A stretch of DNA of 24,454 bases from Streptosporangiaceae bacterium (GTDB lineage: Bacteria > Actinomycetota > Actinomycetes > Streptosporangiales > Streptosporangiaceae). The position numbers and the translations under genes were made by a program. Shown piece after piece: positions 13,538-22,609 of this stretch; within the stretch, counting starts at the first letter, position 1, and each line of letters begins with the position of its first letter. The notes below the pieces were generated by a model that was not told the DNA's origin, made no database searches, and saw only the letters and a list, made by a program, of their open reading frames with translations. The stretch is from NCBI GenBank assembly GCA_030045295.1, contig JASIGD010000033.1, positions 1-24,454 on the forward strand. Direction: 5' to 3'.

Positions 13538-16315
13538 TTACGCGGCGGTCGGCTGACGCCATTGCTGGACGAAGCGCCGCAGCTCCTGCCGTCCCTTCAG
13601 GCCGCACTTGGCGTAGACGTTGCCGAGGTGGTATTCCACGGCCTTCTGGCTGATGTACAGCTCGGCCGCGATCTCGCGATTGGACAGTCCCTTCCCGACC
13701 AGGTGAGCTACTTCCGTCTCCCGGCTGGTCAGCGCCAAGACGGACTGATTCCTCGTCTTGGCCGCCGGGTTACCGGGAAGATGGCACGCCGCCAGTTCTT
13801 CCTCGGTCCGGGCGATGAAAGGAGCGGCCCGCAGGCCCAGGAACAACTCACTCGCCCGGCGCAGGCGCTCGACCGCTTCCTTCCTGTTACCTGTGCGTCG
13901 TAGCAGCCGGCCGTGGGCCAGCAGCAGCCGGGCGACGTGCACCGGGCTTTGCGTGCCGGCGGCGTCTTCGCCGCGCCGGTAGACCTCCCGGGCTTCGTCG
14001 AGGCTGCCTCGCTGCTCGGCCAGCCATCCCTCCAGCCAGGCCAGGGCCGGCTGGATGTAACCGACCTGGCCGCTCTCGGCCCGCATCCGCTCCAAGACCG
14101 CAGCCGCCTGCTGCGACTGGCCCGAGCCGACCAGGCCCTCGGCCAGTAGCGGCCGCCACAGTACCGCGTACACCCGGCTCCGGCCGTCCAGGACCTGCTC
14201 GTCCTGCCAGTGGCCCAGCGCGTCGGCCATGCCCAGGTAGTCGCCTGACGCCTGGCACACCAGCGCGCGGGCCATCGCCGCGTACAGCCGTTCTTGCCCG
14301 TAGTCCAGGCTGGCCGCCGCCTCCTCGGCCAGCCGGGCGTGACGTTCGGCCTCCTCGGTCGCGCCGCGCCCGGCCGGCACACACCCCGCCGCCAGGTGCA
14401 GCAGCGGCAGCTCGTAGCGGCGGGAATGGATCCCGGCGGCCGAAAATCCCTGCTCGGAGGTGAGCAGCACCTCGTCCCAGGCCCCGGCCAGGTACTGGGT
14501 CAGCGCCAGGTAGAAGTAGGCGCGCAGGCCCAGGGTAAGGGTGGCGCCCTTGCGCGCCAGCGCGAGGCTGGCGGTCATGTCGCTTACCGCTCCGCCCAGG
14601 TCGCCGGCCAGCAGCCGGAACACGCCCCGGAACGACAGGCCGTCGACGTCGATAGGACCAACGCGCGCCGGGTCAGGATCGAGGTGCCCCAGCTCGGCCA
14701 GGGCCTCGCGCGGGCCTGCCACCTGGGATGCCCCGATGGCGATCAGGGTGCGCGTCTGGCTGGCGGCGGCGGCGTCCAGGCAGCCGGTGTCCAGCGCCCA
14801 CCGGCCGAACGTCATCACCTTTTCCCCGTCCCCCAGCAGCGTGTAGGTGCCCGACAGCCGGTTGGCGATCTTCGCGGCCAGGGGCTGGCTGTCCGGGTCG
14901 TCCCGCGCCTGCGCCAACGCCTCGCTGAACCGCTCCTCTGCCTCGCCGAGCTGGCCCGAGGAAAAGGCCATACCACCCAGCACGCAACTGCGCAGCGGGG
15001 AGGGCGCCGCCTCCTCCACCGCCGGGCGCAGGGCCAGGCCGCGGGATTCCTCGGCCAGTAGCAGGTGCAGCGCGGCGGTCAGCAGCCGCCGCTCCCGGTC
15101 GGCCCGGACCGGGGAGATGTCCGAGGCCCACTGCAGGTGCGTGGCAGCCAGCGCCAGGCGGCCGCCGGCCAGCTCCCCGCCCGCCAGGCGTTCCAGCTGA
15201 GCGGCCAGGCTCTCGTCGGGCCGGTCCAGGGCGGCCACCCGGTGTTCCCAGGACGCCGATTCGCTGACCACGGCGGCGGCGCGAGCGTGCATCGCTTGGC
15301 GCTTGCTGGCCGTGATGCCGGCGTAGATGGCGTCGCGCAAAAGCAGGTGGCGGATCTCGACGGGGCAGGTTGGTTCTCCTGGCCACCAGTCCACCAGACC
15401 GGAGGCCACCGCCGGCTCGATCGCCTCGCTGGGCGAGTCGATTCCTGCCGCCTGGCCGAGCTGGGCGAGCGGTACCCGCAGGTTCAGGACCGAGAGCATC
15501 TCGAGAATCACCCGGCCCTCTGGCGGCAACGCCCTGAGCTGAGCACCGATGACCGCGGCCAGCGACCGGGGCGCCGCCGGCCGTCCCGGAGCCCCGGGAT
15601 CGGAGTCGAGCCCTTCGCTCAACAGCGTGCGCAGGTACAACGGGTGCCCGTCGGTACGACGGTAGAGCCACTGAACGGCCTCATCGTCCACCGATCCCGC
15701 CCTGAGCGCGGCCGCCAGCATCGCAACCTCATCCACGTCCAGCCCGGCTAGCGGCAGATGCAGCCGGTTCTCGACGCTGAGCAGCATCCGCTGGGCCGCC
15801 TCGTCCAGGCGGCCGCCGGTCCCGCGATAGGTGACGAAGGCCACCACGTTATCGACCGATAGCCGCCGCAACATGAACGTCAAGGCCTCCACCGACTTAC
15901 GGTCGCCCCACTGCAGATCGTCGACCAAAATGGCCACCGGCCCCTTGGCCTGCTGTTCTCCCACGACCTGCAGCAGCCGCGCGCCCACGGCGAACGACGA
16001 AGCAGGCGAGCTGGTCCCGTCCGTCGGCGGGACCGCCGGGGAGGCATCTCCGGCCGCTCGCAGCAGCTGGTCGACGATGCCGAAGTCCAGATCGGCCTCG
16101 GCCTGGTCAGCACGAGCCGACAGCACGCTCAGGCCGGTGGCCTCGGCCAGGCACCGCCGCGCCAGGGCCGTCTTCCCCACCCCCGCTTCGCCCTCGATGG
16201 CCACCAGCCACGGCTGTCCTGCCTCCACCCGGGCCATTACCTCGGCGACACGCGTGAGCTCCGCTGCCCGGCCGACGAACGGGTCGAGCGAGGTCTGCCG
16301 GTCCTGCACGCCCAT
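13538..16315 (-). CDS. LAL-type LuxR transcriptional regulator with AAA ATPase domain
   Basis: A 925-residue regulator. The N-terminus DPFVGRAAELTRV leads into an AAA_16-type ATPase with Walker A EGEAGVGKTAL (about 42-50) and Walker B ILVDDLQWGD. A long helical/TPR-like middle follows, then a C-terminal LuxR helix-turn-helix (LTSRETEVAHLVGKGLSNREIAAELYIS, then KAVEYHLGNVYAKCGL). ATG 16315 is chosen because AGGAG lies five bases upstream; a longer frame exists but is not supported. The C-terminal 130 residues are nearly the same as those of the partial regulator at the right window edge. It diverges from the lysS-mprF operon; the CTAGGGA box (16392-16429) lies in the shared promoter region, making the operon a likely target. 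Signal unknown. Confidence 0.92.
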   Translation of the reverse strand: MGVQDRQTSLDPFVGRAAELTRVAEVMARVEAGQPWLVAIEGEAGVGKTALARRCLAEATGLSVLSARADQAEADLDFGIVDQLLRAAGDASPAVPPTDGTSSPASSFAVGARLLQVVGEQQAKGPVAILVDDLQWGDRKSVEALTFMLRRLSVDNVVAFVTYRGTGGRLDEAAQRMLLSVENRLHLPLAGLDVDEVAMLAAALRAGSVDDEAVQWLYRRTDGHPLYLRTLLSEGLDSDPGAPGRPAAPRSLAAVIGAQLRALPPEGRVILEMLSVLNLRVPLAQLGQAAGIDSPSEAIEPAVASGLVDWWPGEPTCPVEIRHLLLRDAIYAGITASKRQAMHARAAAVVSESASWEHRVAALDRPDESLAAQLERLAGGELAGGRLALAATHLQWASDISPVRADRERRLLTAALHLLLAEESRGLALRPAVEEAAPSPLRSCVLGGMAFSSGQLGEAEERFSEALAQARDDPDSQPLAAKIANRLSGTYTLLGDGEKVMTFGRWALDTGCLDAAAASQTRTLIAIGASQVAGPREALAELGHLDPDPARVGPIDVDGLSFRGVFRLLAGDLGGAVSDMTASLALARKGATLTLGLRAYFYLALTQYLAGAWDEVLLTSEQGFSAAGIHSRRYELPLLHLAAGCVPAGRGATEEAERHARLAEEAAASLDYGQERLYAAMARALVCQASGDYLGMADALGHWQDEQVLDGRSRVYAVLWRPLLAEGLVGSGQSQQAAAVLERMRAESGQVGYIQPALAWLEGWLAEQRGSLDEAREVYRRGEDAAGTQSPVHVARLLLAHGRLLRRTGNRKEAVERLRRASELFLGLRAAPFIARTEEELAACHLPGNPAAKTRNQSVLALTSRETEVAHLVGKGLSNREIAAELYISQKAVEYHLGNVYAKCGLKGRQELRRFVQQWRQPTAA

Positions 16316-16391
16316 TTCGCTCCTGCCTGTGGCGGTGGCAACTGCGGACGAATACGAGCCTAACCGGCGGCACGGCGCCATCCCAGGAGAC

Positions 16392-16429
16392 CTTCCTGGG
16401 GAGACGAACTAGGGAGTTTCTCTAGGGAC
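16392..16429 (+). promoter_or_regulatory. 38-bp CTAGGGA box, copy A, upstream of the lysS2 operon
   Basis: Contains CTTCCTGGGGAG, then CTAGGGAGTTT, then CTAGGGAC. The units CTGGGGA, CTAGGGA, CTAGGGA begin at 16396, 16409 and 16422, an exact 13-bp period. It matches the element at 23921-23958 (opposite strand) at 35 of 38 positions. AGTGGA starts 21 bp downstream (16451), identical to the other copy, and the synthetase ATG is 72 bp away. Interpreted as an activator site with the core promoter just downstream; the likely binders are the two LuxR-type regulators. Confidence 0.7.
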
Positions 16430-16501
16430 TACGCGCCTGGCGCAGCCGACAGTGGACCTGTCCACACCGAGCAACTGAACCGAGAAAGACGGACAGCCAC
16501 G

Positions 16502-18046
16502 ATGAGCGCCCCAGTCCTGCATCATGAGCCAGCACACCAAGAGCCGTCGGCCGACCCCACCGTCCTGGCCGGGCTGGCCGCCCAGACCGCCGAACGCCGG
16601 GCCAAGCGCGACGCGCTCCAAGCCCGGGGCATCAACCCCTATCCCACCCGATTCGAGCGCAGCGCGACGTTGGCCGAATTGCACGCGATCTACTCCGAGC
16701 TGGAGCCTGACACGCGAACCGGTGAGGTAACCAGGGTGGCCGGACGTGTGGTGTCCATGCGGGGTCACGGCAAGCTTCGGTTCGTCACCATCGAAGACGC
16801 CAGCGGCGCCGTTCAGCTGATGTTCCAGGCCGACCACCTGCCGGACGACGCGGCTGCCGTCGAGGGACTTGTCGACCTTGGCGACTGGGTCGGCGTCACG
16901 GGCGAGGTGATAACCAGTCGGCGAGGAGAGCTCTCGGTGGACGTGAGGGGCCTGGAGATCCTGACGAAGGCGCTCCGGCCCCTGCCCGACAGGTGGTACG
17001 GCCTCAGCGAGGCAGAAACCAGGTACCGCCAGCGCGAGGTGGACCTGCTGGCCAACAAGGAGAGCCGCCGGGTCTTCGACATCCGCTTCAAGACTCTTTC
17101 CGTCCTGCGGGAACGGCTCGCGGCGCAGAACTTCGTGGAGGTCGAGACGCCCATCCTCCAGCCTCAGGCCGGCGGGGCCATAGCCCGTCCGTTCTTCACC
17201 CACGCCAACGCGCTCGATACCGACTTCAGCCTGCGCATCGCGCCGGAGCTTTACCTCAAGCGGCTGGTGGTCGGAGGCTATGAGCGGGTGTTCGAGATAG
17301 CCCGTAACTTCCGCAACGAGGGGATCGACACCCGGCACAGCCCGGAGTTCACCTCGCTCGAGGCGTACCGCGCCTTCGGCGACTTCCACGACGGAATGGA
17401 CCTGACCGAGTACCTGATCGCCGAAGCCGCGCAGGCCGCTACCGGCCGGTTCGAATTCGACTTCGCGGGCCATCACGTCGACCTGGAGCCGCCCTGGCCG
17501 CGCCTCGACCTGCTCGACCTGCTCGAAGAGCGGCTCGGCCAGCGGGTGCACCCATCCATGCCGGTGCAGCACGTGCGTCAGGTCTGCGAAGCCAACGATG
17601 TCCCCTACCTGCCGTCGTGGGGTTCGGGAAAGCTGATCTTCGAGCTCTACGACAAGGTGCTGATGACCCAGACCGCCGGTCCGGCGTTCATCTACCACTA
17701 CCCGACCGAGGTCTCGCCGCTCGCCCGCCAGTCCCTCGAGGACCCCACCGTTACCGACCGCTTCGAGCTCGTGATCGCGGGCCGGGAGCTGGCCAACGGA
17801 TACAGCGAGCTCAACGACCCCGACGAGCAGCAGCGGCGGTTCGAGGCCGAGGCTGCGGCGGCCGGCAGAGGAGACGTCGAGGCTCATCCGGCTGACGCCG
17901 CCTTCGTGCGCGCGCTGGAGTTCGGGCTGCCGCCGACCTCCGGCATCGGCATCGGCATCGACCGGCTGGTCATGCTCCTCGCCGAAGTCCCGGCGATTCG
18001 CGACGTCATCTTGTTCCCGATCATGCGGCCGGAGGCAACGTCATGA
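16502..18046 (+). CDS. lysS: Lysine-tRNA ligase (class II), operon-linked paralogue for lipid lysylation
   Basis: Charges tRNA-Lys with lysine. The 514-residue protein has an OB-fold anticodon-binding domain (about 75-155), motif 1 (FVEVETPIL), motif 2 (FEIARNFRNEGIDTRHSPEFTSLE, about 264-287) and motif 3 (SGIGIGIDRLVMLL). The lysine-pocket signatures YPTEVSPLA and NGYSELNDP point to lysine specificity. Differences from textbook LysRS (RQREVDLLANKE, SPEFTSLEAYRAFGDF) suggest a divergent copy. The start has only a weak GAAAGACGGA upstream. The last bases overlap the next gene as ATGA. In mycobacterial LysX the same two activities, synthetase and lipid transferase, are fused in one protein; here they are separate coupled genes, so this copy probably supplies Lys-tRNA to the transferase. 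Housekeeping function is not excluded. Confidence 0.92.
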   Translation: MSAPVLHHEPAHQEPSADPTVLAGLAAQTAERRAKRDALQARGINPYPTRFERSATLAELHAIYSELEPDTRTGEVTRVAGRVVSMRGHGKLRFVTIEDASGAVQLMFQADHLPDDAAAVEGLVDLGDWVGVTGEVITSRRGELSVDVRGLEILTKALRPLPDRWYGLSEAETRYRQREVDLLANKESRRVFDIRFKTLSVLRERLAAQNFVEVETPILQPQAGGAIARPFFTHANALDTDFSLRIAPELYLKRLVVGGYERVFEIARNFRNEGIDTRHSPEFTSLEAYRAFGDFHDGMDLTEYLIAEAAQAATGRFEFDFAGHHVDLEPPWPRLDLLDLLEERLGQRVHPSMPVQHVRQVCEANDVPYLPSWGSGKLIFELYDKVLMTQTAGPAFIYHYPTEVSPLARQSLEDPTVTDRFELVIAGRELANGYSELNDPDEQQRRFEAEAAAAGRGDVEAHPADAAFVRALEFGLPPTSGIGIGIDRLVMLLAEVPAIRDVILFPIMRPEATS

Positions 18047-21015
18047 CTGACGTACTGGAAGGCCAGGAGCTAAGGTGGCCGACGTCCCTCGACCAAGCCC
18101 CCGACGGCGCGGCCGGCGCAAGTCGGACTCTCGAACAATTTTTCGTTCCCGATCTCATCACGCTTGAAGTGGGGCGGGGCGACCGGGTAGTCGTGGTGAG
18201 CGACCTGCACCTCGCGCCGGTCGCGTCGCAGGTGTCCGCGCGCGCCGCCGACGAGCTTTCGGAGCTGCTGAACGGTTTCCACGAGCCCGGGATGCTGGTG
18301 ATCGCCGGCGACGGGTTCGAGATGCTCGCGGCGGCTCCCGACGTGACCGCGATCCTGGATTCCCATCCTCAGTTCACCGAAGCGGTCAAGCGCTTCGCTG
18401 AAGGTCGGGATCATCGCGTCGTGCTGACCCCCGGAAACCACGACGGCCAGCTCGCCTGGGACCCCGATTCGGTCGCGGTGCTTCGCGACCGCCTTGGCCT
18501 GACCGACGTGGCGCTGGCCTGCGACCTCGAGGTGGCGACGGGGAACGGCAGCCAGTTGGTTCGGGTAATGCACGGTCATCAGTTCGATCAGTACAACGCG
18601 TTTGACGATCCCAGGTCCCCGGTCGACACGCCGCTGGGCCACCATGTGGTGCGTCAGGTGCTGCCCAAGCTCGCGTCGCGTGACAAGCCGGGCGCGCTGC
18701 TGGAGGGCGTCCGGTGGTGCAACGGGGATCCGTCCGCTTTCCTCGGATCGCGCCTGCTGTACCGGATGGTCGCGGGATGGCTGTGGTGGCTGGCGGTGCC
18801 GTTCGCGGCGGCGCTGGTGCTGCGCTTCATGTCCTTCGCGCCCGGGGTCAAGCCGCTGCTGAACCATCACGCCGAGCGGTGGCTGGTCTGGTTCGGCATC
18901 CTGGTCGTCGCCTTCGCGGTGGTGGCCGCGGTAACGGGGATCGCCACCATGCTCCGGGTCAACCGCGCCCTGGCCGACGCCTCGGTCAGCGACCGGGGTG
19001 ACGCGGCGGCCCACAACGCAACCGTCCGGGCCGAAGCAGCCCGGCTGATCTCCGCGGGGTACGCCGGCCTGATCACCGGCCACACCCACGAGCCCGAGCT
19101 CTCCCAGGTGGGAGAGGGGTTCTACGCCAACACGGGATGCGCGACCGAGGTCGTCCGCGGGCGAAAGGCCAGGTTCGGGCTGCCGACGCCGTTCTTGGCT
19201 GTCCGGCGGCTGTCTATGGTCGAGCTGACGGCCGGGTCTGTGTTGTCGGTTTCGCTGTCCCTGGCCGAACGTCCCATCGGTAAGCCTTCTCTTCTCGAGC
19301 GACTGGTTCTCGCGCCAGAGCGGGCCCGCCCCCAGACGCTTGAGGTCGTCGGCCATCTCCCCACCGGAGCCACCTGGCCTATCAGCGAGCGGGCCCTGAT
19401 GCCGTGGGTGCGCCGTCGCCGGGTCCGGCGGGTGGCCGCGTTCACGCTGCTCATCGCCGGGTTGCTGAACGTGGTCTTCGCGTTCCTGTGGTCGGTCCGC
19501 TGGACCCGTCCAGTCGATCACTGGCTGCCCTTCGGCATTCATCCCGTCAGCGGCGTCACCGCCGTGATCGGCGGCCTGGCTCTGGCCGGAGTGGCTCGAG
19601 GGGTGCGGCTGGGCTACCGCAGGGCCTGGCTGGCGGCTCTGGTCCTGCTGCTGGCGAGCACGGTCTACCGCCTGACCCGAGACGTGGGGCTGGAAGGGTC
19701 GATCATCGCCTGCTTGTTCGGCTTGTGGCTACTGCTCGAGCACCGCCACTTCCGGGTCAGCCCGTCGGGCTTCCGCCGCGCGCTGGGCTGGGTCATCATG
19801 ATCAGCCTGGTCGTCATCGCCCTGGCCGCCGGAGTGGCGGACGCCTTCGACAACAACCAACGGGTCCGCGCCCTGGTCGTCGTCGCCATCGTGGGCACCG
19901 TGATCCTCGTCCTGGCCACCGCTCTGCCTGGCCGCGAGCACCGGCGAACGGGAGAGGAGCGAACCAGGGCGTTCGAGCGCGCCCGTGCCATCTTCGATCG
20001 TTACGGCGGCGACACACTCGACTACTTCGCCCTGCGGGACGACAAGTCGTGGCTATTTTCCGGGAACACCCTGGTGGCCTACTCGGTCATCAACCGCGTC
20101 ATGCTCGTGTCGCCCGACCCGATCGGACCCGTCGACGAGCGCCTGGACGCCTGGTCCGACGCGATGGACCTGGCCGACACCAACGGGTGGTACATCTGCG
20201 TCCTCGGCGCATCCGCGCCCTGGCTTCCGATCTACCGGGCGGCCGGGCTGACCGGGGTCTACATGGGTGACGAGGCGATCGTCGACTGCCAGACCTTCTC
20301 GCTCCGGGGCAAGTCGATGAAGTCGCTGCGAGGGGCCTACAACCGGGTGTCCAAGTCCGGCTACCACGTCGTGGTCATGCCCACCCTGGAGGCCGACGCG
20401 GAACTGCGCAAGCAGCTGGATGATCTGGCGACCGAGACGCGTCAGGGCGAGGCGGAGCGCGGCTTCTCGATGACCCTGAGCCGGATGTTCGACGAGCGCG
20501 ACGCCGGCCTCCTGCTGGCCGTCTGCATGGACCCCGAAGGCCGGCCGGTGGCGTTCAACCAGTACGTCCCCGCGAGCCACATTAACGGCTACTCCCTGGA
20601 CCTCATGCGCAGGACGAGCGACCCCGACGCGCCCAACGGCCTGACCGACTTCGTGATCATCGAGACGATCAACTGGATGGCCGAACGAGGACTGAACGGC
20701 CTCGGCCTCAACTTCGCCACGATGCGCGCCGTGGTAGCCGGGGAGAACGGTGCGGGGCCGTGGCATTCGGCGGAGAAGGCCGTATTCCATCGCTTCAGCG
20801 ACAGCATGCAGATCGAGTCGCTATGGAACTTCAACAAGAAGTACGACCCCGAATGGCGTCCCCGCTACTCGGTCGCTGACGACCGGGCTCACATGCCAAG
20901 GGCCGGCCTGGCCATCGCCCGCGCCGAGTCCGTATCCGAACTGCCTCTCGTCGGCCGGTTCATGAAGCCGAAGACTCCCGTCACCGACACCCGACCCAAG
21001 GAGCTAGTGTCATGA
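18043..21015 (+). CDS. Metallophosphoesterase-MprF fusion: aminoacyl (lysyl) phospholipid synthase
   Basis: A 990-residue membrane protein in two parts. Residues 45-400 are a calcineurin-like/LpxH-type metallophosphoesterase: DLH (54-56), GDGFE (89-93), GNHD (131-134), HGH (177-179), GHTH (346-349). Two transmembrane helices (about 243-268 and 281-305) interrupt this domain. Residues about 465-630 hold some six helices, like a shortened MprF membrane part. Residues 640-950 are the DUF2156 transferase domain: LVSPDPIGP, SLRGKSMKSLRGAYNRV, GEAERGFSMTLSR, FNQYVPAS, DAPNGLTDF and LGLNFATMR all fit MprF/LysX, which move lysine or alanine from tRNA to phosphatidylglycerol. Coupling (ATGA) to the lysyl-tRNA synthetase suggests Lys. 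The phosphoesterase substrate is unknown; a phospholipid or nucleotide-lipid is plausible. Confidence 0.9.
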   Translation: MTDVLEGQELRWPTSLDQAPDGAAGASRTLEQFFVPDLITLEVGRGDRVVVVSDLHLAPVASQVSARAADELSELLNGFHEPGMLVIAGDGFEMLAAAPDVTAILDSHPQFTEAVKRFAEGRDHRVVLTPGNHDGQLAWDPDSVAVLRDRLGLTDVALACDLEVATGNGSQLVRVMHGHQFDQYNAFDDPRSPVDTPLGHHVVRQVLPKLASRDKPGALLEGVRWCNGDPSAFLGSRLLYRMVAGWLWWLAVPFAAALVLRFMSFAPGVKPLLNHHAERWLVWFGILVVAFAVVAAVTGIATMLRVNRALADASVSDRGDAAAHNATVRAEAARLISAGYAGLITGHTHEPELSQVGEGFYANTGCATEVVRGRKARFGLPTPFLAVRRLSMVELTAGSVLSVSLSLAERPIGKPSLLERLVLAPERARPQTLEVVGHLPTGATWPISERALMPWVRRRRVRRVAAFTLLIAGLLNVVFAFLWSVRWTRPVDHWLPFGIHPVSGVTAVIGGLALAGVARGVRLGYRRAWLAALVLLLASTVYRLTRDVGLEGSIIACLFGLWLLLEHRHFRVSPSGFRRALGWVIMISLVVIALAAGVADAFDNNQRVRALVVVAIVGTVILVLATALPGREHRRTGEERTRAFERARAIFDRYGGDTLDYFALRDDKSWLFSGNTLVAYSVINRVMLVSPDPIGPVDERLDAWSDAMDLADTNGWYICVLGASAPWLPIYRAAGLTGVYMGDEAIVDCQTFSLRGKSMKSLRGAYNRVSKSGYHVVVMPTLEADAELRKQLDDLATETRQGEAERGFSMTLSRMFDERDAGLLLAVCMDPEGRPVAFNQYVPASHINGYSLDLMRRTSDPDAPNGLTDFVIIETINWMAERGLNGLGLNFATMRAVVAGENGAGPWHSAEKAVFHRFSDSMQIESLWNFNKKYDPEWRPRYSVADDRAHMPRAGLAIARAESVSELPLVGRFMKPKTPVTDTRPKELVS

Positions 21016-22556
21016 CGATCCGACAGTGGCATCTGACCGGCGGCCGTCACGCTGACGGCGGCACCGGATCACTGGCCGCGGAAAGCTCGGTCACGGCGCT
21101 GGCCGAGCCCCTCGTCGAGGCGCCGGCGGCCGCGCGCACCGGACGCAGGCTGGGTGCGATCGGCCTGGCGCTGGTGCTGATCGCTGCCATGGATAGCATC
21201 CGTAACTTGCCCACCACGGCCACCTTCGGCTGGTCGGCGATCTTCTTCTACGCCATCGCCGTCCTCACCTACCTGATCCCGGTGGCTCTGTGCTCGGCCG
21301 AACTGGCGACCACCGTGGGCGGCGGCATGTACCGGTGGGTCCGGGAGGCGTTCGGCTCCCGGTGGGGCTTCCTGGCCGTGTGGTGCGACTGGTCGAATAA
21401 CATCGCGTGGTTTCCCACGGTGATGGTGTTCCTGGCCACGACGGCCGCGTACGTGATCAACCCGAACCTGTCCCAGAACAAGGCGTTCCTGGTGCCCGTC
21501 ATGCTGGTGATCTTCTGGGGCGTGACGCTGTCGTCACTGCTGGGATCCCTGAAGTCGGCCCGCTGGACCGGGATAGGTGTCGTGATCGGGACCGCCATCC
21601 CGACCTTGGCGATTATCGCTTTGGGCCTGTGGTGGGTCGGCAGCGGCAATCCCTCGCAGGTCCCCTTCCACGCCACCAGCATCGTGCCGACCTGGCACGG
21701 CCTGGCCAGCCTGGTCTACGCGGCCGGCATTGTCGTGGCCTTCGCCGGGATGGAGATCGGCGGCTTCTACTCCCACGTGACCCGGAACGTCAAACGCAGC
21801 TACCCCCGGGCGGTGCTGATGTCGGCGGCGACGGTCGCGTCGCTGTCCATCCTGGGCAGCGTGGCCATCGCCATGGTCGTGCCGTCCAAGCAGATCGAGC
21901 TCGCCGGCGGGATCATGCAGGCGGTGTCCATCTTCTTCGCCAAGCTCGGCATCAGCTCGCTGGTAAAGCCGTTCGGCGTGCTGGTGATCATCGGCGTACT
22001 GTGCGGCCTGGCCTCCTGGAGCATGGGCCCGGCCGAAGGGATGCGCCGGGTCGCCGGAGACGGCCACCTGAGCCCGTGGTGGGGCCGGACCAACCGCCGC
22101 GGCGCCCCCACCAAGATCCTGCTCCTGCAGGCGATCCTCGGCTCGGTGGTCGCGCTGGCGATGGTGTTCGTCAACAGCATCAACACCTACTACTGGATTC
22201 TCACCGCGCTGGTCGCTCAGACGGTCCTGATCATGTACTTCCTGATGTACATCTCGGTGGTGCGGCTACGCATCACCAAGCCAAACGCCCCGCGCCCGTT
22301 CAAGATCCCGGGCGGGACGCTGGGACTCGCGCTGGTCGTCGGTGCTGGGGTGGCCGGGGCGGTCTTCACCTTCTTCCTCGGGTTCGTTCCTGCGACTCAC
22401 CTGTCGACGTCGGGAACGATCGCCTACGTCGCGGTGATGGTGGTCGGGATGGCCGTCAACATCACCACGCCGTTCCTCCTGCACCGGGGCGCGTCCCTCA
22501 AAACCGACGCCCAGGCCGACCCCCAGCTGCTCGCCACGGTTGGTCGCGCGGATTGA
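21012..22556 (+). CDS. APC superfamily amino acid permease
   Basis: A 514-residue integral membrane transporter with about twelve hydrophobic segments after a soluble N-terminus of about 45 residues. The first helix region AMDSIRNLPTTATFGWSAIFF and ELATTVGGGMYRWVREAFG resemble the glutamate/GABA antiporter (GadC-like) branch of the amino acid-polyamine-organocation superfamily. FAGMEIGGFYSHVTRNVKRSYPRA in the middle is the usual APC 'G-x-E-x-x-x-x-x-x-x-E/N-x-x-x-P-x-x-x-P-R-A' type motif. The start ATG overlaps the preceding stop as ATGA, so it is co-translated with the lipid synthase. In this context it may import the amino acid to be attached to lipid, or clear the amino acid released by turnover. 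Substrate not proven. Confidence 0.88.
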   Translation: MTIRQWHLTGGRHADGGTGSLAAESSVTALAEPLVEAPAAARTGRRLGAIGLALVLIAAMDSIRNLPTTATFGWSAIFFYAIAVLTYLIPVALCSAELATTVGGGMYRWVREAFGSRWGFLAVWCDWSNNIAWFPTVMVFLATTAAYVINPNLSQNKAFLVPVMLVIFWGVTLSSLLGSLKSARWTGIGVVIGTAIPTLAIIALGLWWVGSGNPSQVPFHATSIVPTWHGLASLVYAAGIVVAFAGMEIGGFYSHVTRNVKRSYPRAVLMSAATVASLSILGSVAIAMVVPSKQIELAGGIMQAVSIFFAKLGISSLVKPFGVLVIIGVLCGLASWSMGPAEGMRRVAGDGHLSPWWGRTNRRGAPTKILLLQAILGSVVALAMVFVNSINTYYWILTALVAQTVLIMYFLMYISVVRLRITKPNAPRPFKIPGGTLGLALVVGAGVAGAVFTFFLGFVPATHLSTSGTIAYVAVMVVGMAVNITTPFLLHRGASLKTDAQADPQLLATVGRAD

Positions 22557-22609
22557 CCCCGGCCCGCGGATTGCCCTGACCGGAGATCCCCTGAGGAGGA
22601 GGTGTTCGC

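Noticed and set aside
16409..17887. 492-residue open frame on the minus strand
   Set aside because: It is fully antisense to the lysyl-tRNA synthetase gene, whose motifs are unmistakable; long antisense frames are usual in such GC-rich DNA.
18070..19542. 490-residue open frame on the minus strand
   Set aside because: Antisense to the phosphoesterase-MprF fusion; composition is the mirror of the sense codons and no family is recognisable.
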